In this document: one piece after another, positions 12,421 to 25,100 of the stretch
How the letters are laid out: every line of letters starts with the position of its first letter
Numbering within the stretch: the stretch's first letter is position 1
NCBI GenBank assembly: GCA_013368315.1
Contig: JAACJM010000011.1
Coordinates: 124,001-188,000 of the forward strand
Origin: Tetrapyrgos nigripes
Taxonomy: Eukaryota; Basidiomycota; Agaricomycetes; Agaricales; Campanellaceae
Reading direction: 5' to 3'
Length of the DNA stretch: 64,000 bases
Made by a program: the position numbers and the translations under genes
Notes under the pieces: generated by a model
The model's database searches: none
Told to the model about the DNA's origin: nothing
The model's input: the letters and a program-made list of their open reading frames with translations, nothing else

Positions 12421-14882
12421 TTATAGGCGATAATGTCGTTTACCATACCCCATCAAAGCTGCTGTCTTCGCGGAGACAAGTGGAGGCAGTACATGCTCAT
12501 ATACATTTGTTACCCACTTACCCAAACCAGAGATACGAAAAAATTACGATCAGCCGACGACGTCGATGTCGATAAAAACCAGACGTAATATGAATACTTA
12601 CATCGCAGACTAAAGGCCTAGTATCCCTAGGATCAATGACTTCTTCCACACCAAATTTGTTAGCAGTCCGCAATGGACTCCTCACATCCTCGAAACGAAT
12701 CAAGAGATCTTGTATCAGTTTTTCCTTGGCTTCGGATGATTCGGCCGCTGCAGCGTCCAGTTGTCTCTTGTATGCTGCTTCGATACCTCCTTCAAGAGGG
12801 AGACTGCCCCAATCTGCTGATGGCCTGTAGTAGTAGATGGAATCGAAGCCATGGTGAATCAACGCAGGAAGTGGGAAGAGCAAATCACTAACCAAGCAAC
12901 TCGTGTGTTCTTTCCATCTTCAGGATCTGTAAATCCACTACCTGCAACTCCAAATGCCCGTCTAATGATGATCGTGTAAATAGGCACACAGGCATGGTAT
13001 AGAGCGGCAATAGCTGATGCGCCGTGCCGTATGGTAGCAATCCTCTCGGCAAGAGAGCCTATAACGCGAATAGGGGTTACGCAATGTGTCCTAGTATATA
13101 AATGAGCATAATGGGCTTGAACTCACCAATTGCAAATCCAGGTTGGTCGATTAAATTGAGAATTGGGATGCTATGAACGAAGTGGTCAAAGATAGGGATA
13201 GCTCGTATCCCCAAGTGACTTTAACTGCGGATTTTGGCATTTAGACTTACTTGAACTGATCGCAAAGATTCACAAATCGAGCGGTCTTCTGGCTCCCAAA
13301 TGCATCGATGGCACCTGTAGTATGAAGATAATGTCAAGGAGGCAAAAAGGTAAGATACCGATTCGGTGGAGGAACTAAAGTAGTTAGACTCGCCTCCATT
13401 GACAGTACAATCGCTAGTCAAAACACCTATCGTCCTACCTGAGAGCCTCGCCAAGCCCACTACTATGTTCTGCCCCCATGTGGCTCCAATCTCAAAGAAT
13501 GCTGTATCACCTGCGTTGGCTGCAGGCTTGTCCACCACCAAACGAATGAGTCTTCGGATATCATATGGTCTTCCGCGTCTGGTTGGAATGATACGAAGAA
13601 GTTCTTCCTCTCTTCTATCAGGTGAATCATAGCCTGTGGATGCGTGGAGTGAAGGAGCTAGAGCGAAAACAGACGAAGGAAGAAATGACAAAAACGTTCG
13701 AATTTGCTCAAAGGCGTCCAACTCGGACGAGGCGACGTTGTCTACTGTGCCATTTCTCGCGTGAATCTCCCAACCACCTAGCTGTTCTTTGGTAAGGTCT
13801 TCAAAAGTTGCTTGTTTGACAACCGGAGGACCTGCTGCGAACAACTTTACATGGAGGAGTAGTGCAGATCAGATTGGGAGACGGCGCTGAAAAATAAAAA
13901 TGACGAGCTTACTTGGCTTAAGCCTTTGACCATTACACTGGGTACATGTCAGATAAAACTTCACTGTAAGCAGAGGATGATGGTGTCTCATACCTGAAAT
14001 GACCGATTACAGCCTTTGCAGCTCCAAGCCCTACGACAGGACCTAACAGTGCAGAAGTCACAGGGACTATGGCCATCGTATCCATACTCTGGCCAAGGCC
14101 TGCTAGTCCAGGGATGTACGTAGCACCTGTCGATAGATCTGAAATGAATGCAGCTAAGCCAACCATTAGATTAAGCAGTCCAGAAAGGAGAGCTTACAAG
14201 TCGTGACACTTCCTCCACCACTAGAACCATCCAAAAGTCTGATCTAAAAGTCATTATTGTCTTTAATGGCGTAGGGATAGGCTGCAAGTATCTCTGCCCA
14301 CCAAAGGGATTCTGGCTTTTCTTGCCTGTGCTTCTCCATAAGGTGCCTTCCCCCCAATACCACCGTCTGCATGTCCTCCCCTCACACTGAAATCATCTGC
14401 CGTCACGAATACCTTTCGTCCCCGAACTCTACCCCAACCCATGATGAGGTTTCTGGAGCAAGATCATTAGCTGACAATGTCATTATATAGTTTATAGAGC
14501 ATAGTACATACGTAGGCAGAAACGACTTCAAACTCCCTGATGCTTCATCGTAACTCGGTTGGCCTGTTATAGACCCAATTTCCTGAAACGAGTCCCTATC
14601 CAAAAGGGCTGCCAATCGTTCACGGACATGAAGTTTGCCATTTTGCTTTTGCCTGACATAACCTGTTTCATTCAGATAGACTGTACGACTTTGGGAGGTA
14701 TCCAGTACCTGGGTCATCAGGAGGAGGGTTGTGAGCCAACTTTTGTTGGTTTCTGAGTTCTGATAAGGCGTCCTATATAGGAGGTAAGGCAAAGCTGCAA
14801 TGAAAGACGGGATAGTACTTACACTCCAGTCATTAGAGACCTGTTTTCGCTTCGGGCTGCTCTTCTGGTCGTTGTCCGACAT
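12421..14882 (-). CDS. Acyl-CoA carboxylase beta subunit (carboxyltransferase)
   Basis: Spliced on the minus strand, this gives a carboxyltransferase of about 540 residues that transfers CO2 from carboxybiotin to an acyl-CoA. The N-terminal half shows KLHVRERLAALLDRDSFQEI, VFVTADDFSVRGGHADGG, IRLLDGSSGGGSVTT and LGPVVGLGAAKAVIGHF. The C-terminal half shows FFEIGATWGQNIVVGLARL, VLTSDCTVNGGAIDAFG, LIDQPGFAIG and RRAFGVAGSG, then RVAWPSADWGSLPLEGG and EEVIDPRDTRPLVCD. The ADDFSVRGG and DGSSGGGSV variants differ from the mitochondrial propionyl- and methylcrotonyl-CoA carboxylases I know, so the substrate is left open. The start MSDNDQKSSPKRKQ does not look like a mitochondrial presequence. The last exon ends GKRHYRL. 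One intron (13315-13393) requires a GC donor. It is transcribed away from its alpha-subunit partner. Confidence 0.87.
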
Positions 14883-14990
14883 GGTCGAGGTCAACCAACG
14901 CTGACAGTAGGTCCGGCAATTACACATAGCCGGAAATAGCCTCTCCAACACGACATGACATCGACCAGCGGTTTTGCCAGTACCTAGTCA
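14883..14990. promoter_or_regulatory. Shared bidirectional promoter of the carboxylase alpha/beta pair
   Basis: Only 108 bp separate the two start codons of the divergent alpha and beta genes. No clear TATA element is seen. A short upstream frame (ATG at 14954, stop TAG after ten codons) precedes the alpha start and could be a minor uORF. Such tight divergence suggests coordinated expression of two subunits needed in fixed ratio. Confidence 0.55.
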
Positions 14991-17280
14991 ATGCCTACTG
15001 TTCTCGTCGCAAACAGAGGCGAGAGTAAGTATCTGTTACATTCATTACTTCAGAATACATAGCAAGTGCTCATCTCGTATCTAGTCGCAATACGCGTCCT
15101 ACGCGCAGCAAAAGAGTTGGAATGGTCAACAGTCGCTGTTTTCACCGAGAAAGATACCAGCCATACTGCGTTTGCGGATGAAGCCGTCAAACTGGACAAT
15201 GTCTCGCAATATATGGATGCCAAGTCCATGGTTGAGGTGGCCCGAAGGTAATTATTGTACTTGCCCACTGTCAAACATGATTCACGTTTCTTCGACTTTG
15301 TAGGACGCATTCGACCCATATACACCCCGGATATGGCTTCCTTAGTGAAAGCACTGAGCTTGCTTTAGCTTGTCAAGAGGCTGGAATTACTTTCATAGGA
15401 CCCACTGTGGACACCTTACGCGTTGCGTCAGACAAAATGAAGTCTAGGCAACTAGCGATTTCACTAGGCGTTAAGGTTGCCCCAGGAGATCGTATTCGGA
15501 GCCCTGAAGATGTTATACAGCTTGGAGAATCTGTGGGGTATCCTATCATGATTAAAGCATTGGATGGAGGTGGTGGAAGAGGTATTAGGATTGTTGAGGG
15601 TTCTGGAGAGGTAGAGGATGCGTTTAAGAGGTAAATGGTCCTTCTTTATGAAGGTCATGAAGTGATACACTTGCTGACGATATTCCTATAGATGCCTTGG
15701 CGAAAGTCCTTCAAAACAGCTATTCGCAGAGAAGGCGCTTACAGGTCCGGGGTGGAAACATATCGAAGTGCAGATTATTGGGGATGGCAAAGACGTTGTC
15801 CATCTCTGGGAGAGAGAATGTAGTGTGCAAAGAAGGTAAGAGACTGGCTTGTTACGCAAAACCTCAGACATTACTGACTGATGAGCGTAGATTCCAGAAA
15901 ATCATGGAAATAGCCCCATCGTCACTCAGTCGAGAATCCATCTCTCCTCTCATAGACTCGGCGCTCAGGATGGCTAGATCTTTACGTTACAAAAGTCTAG
16001 GCACGTTCGAGTTTCTCTTCAACACAAGGACAAGCGATTTGATCTTTCTGGAAATTAACCCTCGTCTCCAGGTAGAACATACTGTAACGGGTGAGATTCT
16101 TCATACTCCGAATGGCTACTATTCTCGTAAACTCACAACCCCGTTTCTAGAGGAAATTATGTCCATCGACATACTCCGAGCGCAGCTTCTCCTCTCCCTC
16201 CCAGAAACATCGCTTCATTCTTTATCCCTCTCAACCGTCGCCATCCATCGCGGATGTGCCATACAACTGCGACTGACAGCTGAAGACTCCTCACGTTCAT
16301 TCACACTGAGTCCAGGTAGAATCCTCGCGAAAGATCTTTCCTGGCCAAGTGGTCCCGGAATACGCGTTGACACTTGGTTGACGCACTCCGCGGAGTGGAT
16401 AGTTGGAACGGACTTTGACTCTGTATTGGGAAAACTCATCATACATGGATTAACCTTTGATGAAGCCACGCAGAAAGCTAAACGAGCGTTGAGAGAATTG
16501 CGCGTTGGCGCGGTAGTAAAGACGAATGTGGATGTTCTTCTAGGTGTTTTGAATCATGATGATTGGAGAGCTGGTCGGATTGATACGTTATGGTTGGAGA
16601 GGAACCTTAACGACGTTCTGCGGCTGGGAAGTCCGGGACAAAAGGATTCATCGCCTTCTCAGTCCCTTTCACCGGCCGATATGGAGTCAGCCGCTACCTC
16701 GGGCGGCTTGGGATCTCAATCGACCGTTTCGTTGCGCCCTGGGACGGTATTCAACCTTACCTTCTCCCCTCAAACTTCTGCATCATCCGCTACCCATTCA
16801 CTCCCCGCAGAAACAAAACATACACTCACCCTATCCTCTGTTGCTCTCAATACCTTCCCGGACCGTCTATCTGGAACCATTCAAGGCACCATCCTCCCCG
16901 TACCCTTCTCTTTCGATCTTATCCAATCGACCTCGGTCAGCCTGTCATCCTCTGAATACGAGTTCGGTGATCAAAACAATCCTTCGCATGTGGTGTCTCC
17001 AATTACGGGCAAGATTGTTGATTTGCATCCTGCGTTTGCAGATGTGCAATCCAAGACCACTGGTAAAGCAGGAGGAGATGATGGCCAGAAGATTGGCCTG
17101 GGAAGAGTGAAGAAAGGAGAGACTTTGGCAGTGCTCAGCGTGATGAAGATGGAAAGTATTATTACGACGCCTCGGGATGGGGTGATTGAACGGTTTGGAA
17201 ATGGTGTAAGGATTGGTGTGATTATTGGCGAGGGGATGCTGGTGGCAGTCGTATCAGGAGAACTGAAGAGTCGTCTGTAA
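14991..17280 (+). CDS. Acyl-CoA carboxylase alpha subunit: biotin carboxylase plus biotin carrier
   Basis: Five exons (14991-15024, 15085-15247, 15304-15630, 15692-15835, 15891-17280) join to 685 residues. The biotin carboxylase part starts at once with [20 protein letters not shown] and shows [10 protein letters not shown], the glycine-rich ATP loop [21 protein letters not shown] and [15 protein letters not shown]. The C-terminal carrier domain has the biotinylation site VMKM (lysine accepts biotin) within [14 protein letters not shown]. It carboxylates its own biotin with ATP and bicarbonate for the beta subunit encoded divergently next door. There is no mitochondrial presequence, since the catalytic fold begins at residue 3. 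The last residues are ELKSRL, a match to the peroxisomal PTS1 rule (S/A/C, K/R/H, L/M). All introns are GT-AG and about 55-60 bases. Confidence 0.9.
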
Positions 17281-17537
17281 GTCATACACGAATGTAACAC
17301 GAATGAAACGAAACGTAAGAGGTACCATTATTCGAATGAGCTCAGATTGGTATCGGACCGGTTTCCGGACCCGGGTTAACTGTAAGCCTCAAAGCTACAC
17401 CGAAGGTTGGTAAGCTGGCCGAGCGTTACTCATCCTTTCTTCAAAGCTTCAAGTTGCTCAAGGCTTCGGGCTCAAACTGATGACAATCAAAGTGTTACAC
17501 AGATGGATCCTTTTTCGCCCTTTGGCATTCAAAGGAC

Positions 17538-17544
17538 TATAAAA
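17538..17544 (+). promoter_or_regulatory. TATA box of the SDR reductase gene
   Basis: TATAAAA lies 124 bp upstream of the ATG at 17662, followed by a C/T-rich stretch. Assignment is by position. Confidence 0.4.
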
Positions 17545-17661
17545 GCGACTCTCAACCACATCTCTTACCCAACTTCCTGCACCTCCAGACTTCCTGACAT
17601 TGACGCTATCTCCTCATTTTACACTTGTATCTGACCACCTTGAGCGACACTCAAAGCTACA

Positions 17662-19050
17662 ATGGTTGCCTCGAAATCTACGATTTTCGTAAGCTTCTTA
17701 CCCTTCTGCAACCATTTGCACAACTGGACCTGATATACCTATCTCTCTTCAGGTCTCAGGGGCCTCGGGTTTCCTAGGATCTCACATTGTCTACCAGCTC
17801 CTTCAAGAAGGTTATTCAGTCAGAGGGTATGTACTTAGCTGCTATGTGACTTCAAACGTCAAACACTCACTTTTCGACAAATAGTGCTGCTCGTGGACCT
17901 AAAGTACTCATCCTCCAAGCGGCCTTTGAGAGTTTCAACACCGAATCAGAACCTGAGAGATTCAAGGCCGTAGAGGTCCCTGACATCTCATCTTCTGATC
18001 TGTCCGCGGCTCTTAAAGGTGTTGATGGGGTCATTCATACTGCTGCTTCTATCCCTGGAAGGGCTGACGCGGAAACCACCTTGAAGGTCTGTTTCGTTTA
18101 CCTCGCTGACTTGGACAATTCCTGAGAACTATTTGTAGAATGCGTTGCAAGGCACCCTTCACATCCTGAAATCAGCACACCAAGCTGGTATCAGGAAGAT
18201 CGTTATGACAAGCTCACGGGTGGCATTTCCAAGTGGAGGACCGTACACAGACGAGGGTGAGTAAATACATTTCCATGCTTTCCCGAGTAACAAATTGTTG
18301 ATACTCATCATTGGACGATAGCCTGGAACCCAGTTACGCGAGAAGAGGCCTTTTCCAACGGCTTCAAGATGTATGGATACGCCAAGACTGAAGCCGATAA
18401 AGCTGCACTCGAGTTTGTAAAGTCACATCCTGAGATTGATATAATTTTCTGTGAGTACAACTAGCTCTTGCCTGCCTGATTACCGTGGCTCACCCTTGCT
18501 ACCACTTCGCGCAACAGTCAGCCCAACTTGGATATTCGGCCCACAAATCCCACCTCCACATTCCCATTTCCTCTTCCCAGAGCCATCTCACAGTGCTCTC
18601 TCAACTTCTGCATTTATATACTCTCTCCTTAACCCAAAGAACAAACATTACACCGGCAATCCTGGATACGTCGATGTTCGAGACGTCGCAAAGGCACACG
18701 TTCTTGCGCTTTCTTCCGCTTACAATTATCCCCAGCAACGTATTTTGCTCAAAGCACCGGAGGAAACTTCGTATCAGGATGCGATTTCATACCTCGAAGC
18801 CAGGTTTCCAGAGCTCAAGGCTCAAGGTCGGCTGGCAGATAAGGAGAGCGCACCGGGAGCGGAGTGGGCAGCAAAGGATATCTCTTTGGAATGGGCTGTC
18901 GAGACGAAAGACACTACATGGCCTGAGGGTTATAAGAGCTGGAAAGAGTGCGTTGAGGATACCATTGAGAGTCTTCTAGATTTGGAGAGATATTGGAGAG
19001 GGAAGGGATTGGAAGTAGGAATTCCAGAGCAAGACCCATTCAGTCTCTAA
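17662..19050 (+). CDS. Extended SDR, NAD(P)H-dependent aldehyde/ketone reductase-like
   Basis: Six exons give an extended short-chain dehydrogenase/reductase of about 350 residues. The first exon and its join read MVASKSTIFVSGASGFLGSH, the dinucleotide-binding GxxGxxG turn. Next come GVDGVIHTAAS, the serine-bearing strand IVMTSSRVAF and the catalytic YGYAK (YxxxK) in the segment KMYGYAKTEADKAAL. Downstream, SPTWIFGPQ and YVDVRDVAKAHVLAL are typical of the dihydroflavonol-reductase/Gre2-like branch. Such enzymes reduce aldehydes and ketones such as methylglyoxal or aromatic aldehydes; the substrate cannot be read from sequence. No signal peptide or targeting signal is seen, so it is probably cytosolic. 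The gene ends 118 bp from the stop of the convergent Listerin gene. Confidence 0.85.
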
Positions 19051-19168
19051 CCTCTAAGCCTCAGCTATATTATACCTATCATATCTTACTTATGTACTAT
19101 ATCTTCTTACTGAGTCACTCTACTTGTACGATTACACTCTAATCAATACACAAAATACAGTACAGGTT

Positions 19169-22100
19169 TCAGTGCAGTATATCAGATCGACATAAGGGAC
19201 AACTGGAGGAATGGCTCGAGTTGAACCATTTAAACAAGCATCCCGCGTGGAATCGGTTTTTACATGTTTTACAGGGCTTTTTGGGAAGACTGCCGTCCAT
19301 GACGCTGATGATACTGTAAAACGCTTCATGAGCAACGACATAGATCTAACCGCCGTAGAAACTCACGAATAACATATAGCGCACTCGACTTGGCCCTCGA
19401 AATGCAAGGTGACGTTCTTTTTGAACAGGGCTAGTCCATCGACAATTCGACCATTCTGCGAGACAGCGGGCATGAGCAAGCCGTTCATAAACAGGAGAGT
19501 AAGACACACACCTGAGCCCAAATTGTCTGCTGTACTGCCAATAGCCAAGCTCTCCACCGGTTCTCATCCACACCAACCCGCTTGACATCTTTAATCTCTA
19601 CCCTATGCAACGGCCAATCCGTCGGTATTTTCAGTCTAATCTCTAATTGATGCTCATCAACGAGATAGGATGCCGCTACTTCGTTCGTTAAGCTTGAAAC
19701 TTTGATAGTTAGATTCTCGTCAGCAAGCTCCGACGCGGACTCGGGATTCTTGACGTGGGCGAGCTCGGCTTTGATGATAAGAGGCGAGAAGTGCGTGGAG
19801 GTATAGGTCGCGACGGAAGAAGAAAGCTGTCGGTCCTTGCACTCCAGGACCCAGTTGTGTATTAGGGAGGGAACCGTCAGAAGCGCTCGGTAGTACAAAT
19901 GGGCAGCGAAGACTTTCAAGCTGAAATCCTTTGACGGGCCTGATTCGTAGACTAGGGGCAAAAGTGAGTAAAACACGCCCCACAATAAGTTGCACGACGA
20001 ACGCACACTGCATGTAATACTCGTCAACGCCCCACATATCCAGTTTGAATGTCTTCGCAATCCCTTGGTCTATCCCCAAGATGCTAAATATCGTCGGGAT
20101 GAAATGACTTCCGATGATATCAGAGCTACGAAGCTGGTCTATATAGCTGACGCGGACTCTCAAAGACTAGAGGATATTGTCAGTCCACGTTCGCATAAGA
20201 TGCTAGTAAGGACATACCGTGTCAGTAAAGAGGTCAAACAACAGCATCCACCCAAGGAAGTGACCAAAGAGATTCTGAAATAAGCGATTAGAAAGGAGTA
20301 ATTTACCAATACTTTGACACACACCGGATCCTGTTCATTGTCTGCCAAGTCAAGACTCAACGTCTGCTCAAGGATGACCATCAACTCCGAAGGAAGCTCT
20401 GCCTTGACCTTATCTTCCGTATCAATACCGGCCTCAATGACTAGGTGCTCCGTCCGCTTCTTTGCTGCTGGTAGAAGTAACTGATACGCCATTTTCTGCA
20501 CCTCGACAGAAGGATCCGACAGCAGGTGACACATCTGGAGGCAAATTTATAAGGTTGAGCTGCATAGACAGTGAAGAGACAAACTTACCTTCGGCAGCGT
20601 TTCATGGTCGATGAGACCAGAGGGCAAATCTTGGACAATTGACAAGACTAGTTCTCGACATGCAGAGCCCGGCGCAGAGGGCTGTTGGGATTCTATTATA
20701 CAACTTGTATGAGGCAAGAAACTTGATGCAGTTAAACACGACGCACCTAGCTGCGAGGTTGCGAAGTTCCGGATCAGAGTGAGGACAGCAGTCTCCCTCT
20801 CAGCCCAGTTCGCATGTAGGCCTTTATTGGTCAATGCTAAGTCCCGTATTAGGATGACCAGCCTCAGAGTTCTTGCCATGGTGACCCAAGTTGTATCATC
20901 CGTCATCGAGCAATTCTGAGAGAAAGCAAGGTAATACTCAAGAGTCAGATCAAGGCAAGCAAAGAAATGTACACACCTCAAGATTGTTTTCAATAACGTC
21001 GAAAATGAAGGCCCAGTGTGCTCCGGAGACATTCTGTAAAATCGGTGCCAGATGGAAGAAAGTCAAGGTCATAGCGCATTCTACTTCCTCGCTGATATCT
21101 TCATCTGACCCAACCCATTGCTCGCATGATTTGACAACGTTGATGGCTCGTTGTGGAGGGAGGAAAGCAACGCCTGACTCAGAGTCCGGTGCCGCAGCCG
21201 CCAGCTTGCGAAGGGCTTGAAGGCCCTCGGTGTCCACCTTGGTGGGAGGTATACCAAGCAAGGAAGCAGCGAGCTCGTTTCGGTATCTTTCCAAACGTGG
21301 AGGTTCTGGTGCGAAGTGGCTAATTGCTGCGACAATAGTCATAGATGTTTGAGGAGCTGATGAGGACGAGGACATGAGCACAGTGAAGCGACAAACAGCA
21401 AGGTAATGACATACCCGATTTTTCGATTTTCCTCGCATAAGAAACCCAAGACTCTGCCTCATCTTTCTCGATATCATCCATTACATGCTGCAAGACGTTG
21501 TACAGGACCCGACACTCCCGGGCGGTGTCGACACTCTGTGTGAGTCGGATGACATCCACAAGAAACTGGGCATGAGGTTGCAAAGACTTCGCAGATTCTT
21601 TTCCATCCAATGCACTGAGTGCATCCAGTCTCCACCCCTCAGTCGTCGCCGATGTCAAAGCATACGTGACAATCTGCTGTATCTTCACAACCAACTCGCC
21701 CAGCTCAAACTCCGAGTCACCTTCATCATTTCCAGCATCGATAGCTGCACGAGAAAAGACGGGACTCTGTCCAGTTGGGATATTGAGCAAGTCCTCTGCA
21801 TATTGAGACAACGCAAGGAGATGGCGTAAGATCCACATATTTTCTCGGGCGACTCGGCGATTGTCGAGAGCGATGTGGAGGAGAGCGATGACGAGGCGGG
21901 CATAGTAGGAGTAACCATGTGTGTCGCAAGATGGAGGCGAGACGGTCTCCTCGGAGAAAGAGGATGCAGGAGGGATCAAGGGGTCAAGAACTGCCAGACT
22001 CGGGTCGATAGGGTCTGAAGGCAAGTCAACTAGAATAGCATTAAACTCGGCATCCGCCTCAACCAACTCGTGAATAGGATCAATCCGACATTTGCTAAAA

Positions 22101-25100
22101 AGAGCAGACAAAGTCTGAACAATCTGGCTTGGCCTAGAAGGGAGAAAATATAAGGATTACGCATAACAATGCTATAGGGAATAACACTCACGAAAATCGC
22201 ACTTGAGTATCACCCAACAGTTCCTTCAGTCGGTCTTTCAACTGGACGTACACTCCTTCGTTATCATGTGTCCACTTTTCCCAGACTCTTTTAGCCGTGA
22301 CGAAGACCCCTGCTTCTTCACCCAACTTCGGAAACAAGAAAGCCAGTAGAAACACATCTGGTATCACACTGAGCACCAAGCCCTCCGCTACATTCTTCTT
22401 CCCCATATCAACCTCTCCAACCAGAGCAATCTCAAGCAAATCCAAAACGACGACGAAACTATTCATCGATACGTCATTACTTCGGAGAGCACTGTCGATT
22501 TGGAGCGAGAAAGCCGAGGCCAAGCTTTGCAAGAGACTTGAGAAACCGGATTCCGAGAGAATCGGGGCTACAAATAGAATGTAGTCAGTAAGCGATGAAG
22601 ATACGTGTAGGGATGGTGTGAAGAAATCGAACATATGTACCTGGATTTGTGAAGATCCTTCTGACGAGAGAGACTTGTGCACTCGATGACCCAACAGTCC
22701 CGTTCATCGATTCGGCCAGAAGTCTTCCAACGAGTGGGTCGATTTCCTCCGCTTTCGGTCTCAAACCACTGGAAATCGATGGCCCAGCTTCGCCGAGCAC
22801 ATCCAAGGCTTGAGACAAAACAGAAACGGAGGCGTCTGACCCAGAAGAATGACGAAGAGCCAATGCAGCGAGGATGTTTTGCCAACATTCCAGTCTCTTC
22901 TGGGCATCGTTGCGACGAATAAGGTACGTCTTGAAGAGGATGGGTGACTTGGACAGAATTGTGTAGCCATGAGACAGGAGCAAGTTGTCGATTCTCTGGA
23001 AATAGACACGACACAAATAAGGTCAGTAAATACACAGGTCGATAAGATAGGATACTCGCCTCTGTAAACCCTGGTTCCGCAAACAATGCTTCACTAAAAG
23101 TCTGCATGAAGGCCACCAAAAGTTGGATAGAGCGCTCTGCAGTATCATTGTTCTCTTCCTTCTCGCTTCCAGTCCCAATCTGACCCTCACTCATGCTAAC
23201 ATGCCCCTCACACTCTCCAATCGTCATCTCCAAGATGTCCTTTAACAGCTCCTTCGCACTCTTTTCCAGAATCTCCCTAATTCTGTTTTTATTCCCGGAA
23301 TCCTTCTTTTGCCCCGACAAAAATACGCTCAACACCGTCGACACCAACCCCGGGCATTCCAGCGCTCGCTGTCTGATCCCGTTCGCCAGAGCTTCCCAAG
23401 CAACTCCATATAATTCCCGTTGAGGCTGGTCCTCACTCCCACTTGTTTCAAGAGCAATGAAATCCAATAAAGTCCTCGCTAGGTACACCCCAGCGACCCT
23501 TTCCTCGATTTTCAGCGTCTTATCGCTCAACTCACTCCATACCCTCTCTATCTGACTTTTCATGACTTCTTGGAGCTTGGAGAGGTAGAGCTGTTCCCGA
23601 TTCTCGTTCTCGTGCCCGTCTTCGGATCTTTGTGCCTGCGAGCTTCCAAATAACAATAAGGACGCGTGTTTTGGGTTTTTGGGTTCTTCGACACCGGCAG
23701 AGCCATCGTAACCTGCGCTACTTGTCGAGTCCAAACCGACGCCTTCGCCAGATGCTGAAGTTGACGGCGAAACAGACGTTGAAGAAAATAGATCTCTCCA
23801 TACACGTCTGATAAGGAAAACCATGCATTCCAACAAGGAAGAGAGGAAAGCACTGGATGCTGCAGAACGCTGTAACGAGCTAAGCGCTCGTCCGTCGATG
23901 GCGGCCCAGAAGGAGGTGAACAGGTCCATGAGGGGGTTAGATGGGATCTTCGGGTTCGATTGGGTTTCAGGTTGGATTTCAGACTTGGTGTCAGCTTCGG
24001 CTTCGGCTTGGTGGGGTTGGGGCTCGCTGGGCGTGGGTAGGGAAAATAGAGATGGAGTTGAAGCTGCGATAACCTGGATAGAGATACGAGAGGTTGAAGT
24101 ATTAGTCAGAGACAAGACAAAAACTGGCTAGGTATATGCGCTCACCTCGGAAGGTATTGTAGAAAGAATGACAACCACAGTAGGATAACCTTGCATCGGG
24201 GAGCCAGAACATCCCAATTGCAAGAATTGTAGGAATTCCTGGTATGCTTGTGATACATGACTTTTATTTCCATCGTCTTTGCTTTCTTTTCGATGCCTCT
24301 CACCCTCACCTGCGTCGTCATCGTCATCTTCATCTTCCGAATCCTCCTCTGCTTCACCTGTCTCTTTATGGTCAGCAGAGTACTTCATCTCTAGCCGCCA
24401 TGCATCCCTAACCTCCTTCAAAAACACCAAAAGTGGCTGCCACATCACTGCTTGGACAGTGCTATCTTGCTCAACAAACGCGGAGCGGAGAATCGCAGTA
24501 CTCAGGATTGGGAGGATTTCGTTTAGTTGAGCTGGATGAGCGATTTGACATGAGTATATGCGCGTCAAAACGATGAGAAACGAAGAAAAATAGACATACG
24601 TTTGTCTTTGGAGGCCTTCAACACGCTTTGTACCAATGCCCAAGCAGACTTTCTGACGATTGGCTGACCAGCACCGAAGCCTTCGATATTTGGAGGTAAA
24701 AAGGGCGGTGTCACAGCGTGGTGAAGAATGGACCACAAAGCGGGATTCGAAAAGAATGAGAGGTCTTCTGATGCTAAAAACTGATTTGGATGCTGTTCTG
24801 GAAAATTATTCAGAAAGGCAGAAAAAAGAAGAAAAAAGAAACAACATACCAAGAATCCATCTCATGGACCCAAGAGCACCAACTCGTATTCTAGCTCTCC
24901 TATCCATCTCACTCTCCTCCAACGCGTCAGCTTTTGACCTCTCTGCGCCTTCTGGTGTTTCTGTCCCTGACCTCGAAGTTGGTAGAGGCCGGCCACCAGG
25001 TCCTTTCCTTCCCGGTGGAAGTGCTGGTGCGGATGGTGGAGCAGGGTTCAGATAGACGTATACACCATGTGGATCAAGAATGGCGCGTCGAATGAAAGAT

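Noticed and set aside
12421..12460. The beta-subunit end HYRL as a peroxisomal signal
   Set aside because: Tyrosine at position -3 does not fit the PTS1 rule; only the alpha subunit has a clear signal.
8143..19050. A secondary-metabolite or catabolic gene cluster (lyase, carboxylase pair, reductase)
   Set aside because: No polyketide, peptide or terpene synthase or pathway regulator is nearby, and the neighbours (Listerin, SEH1, glutamate dehydrogenase) are housekeeping genes.
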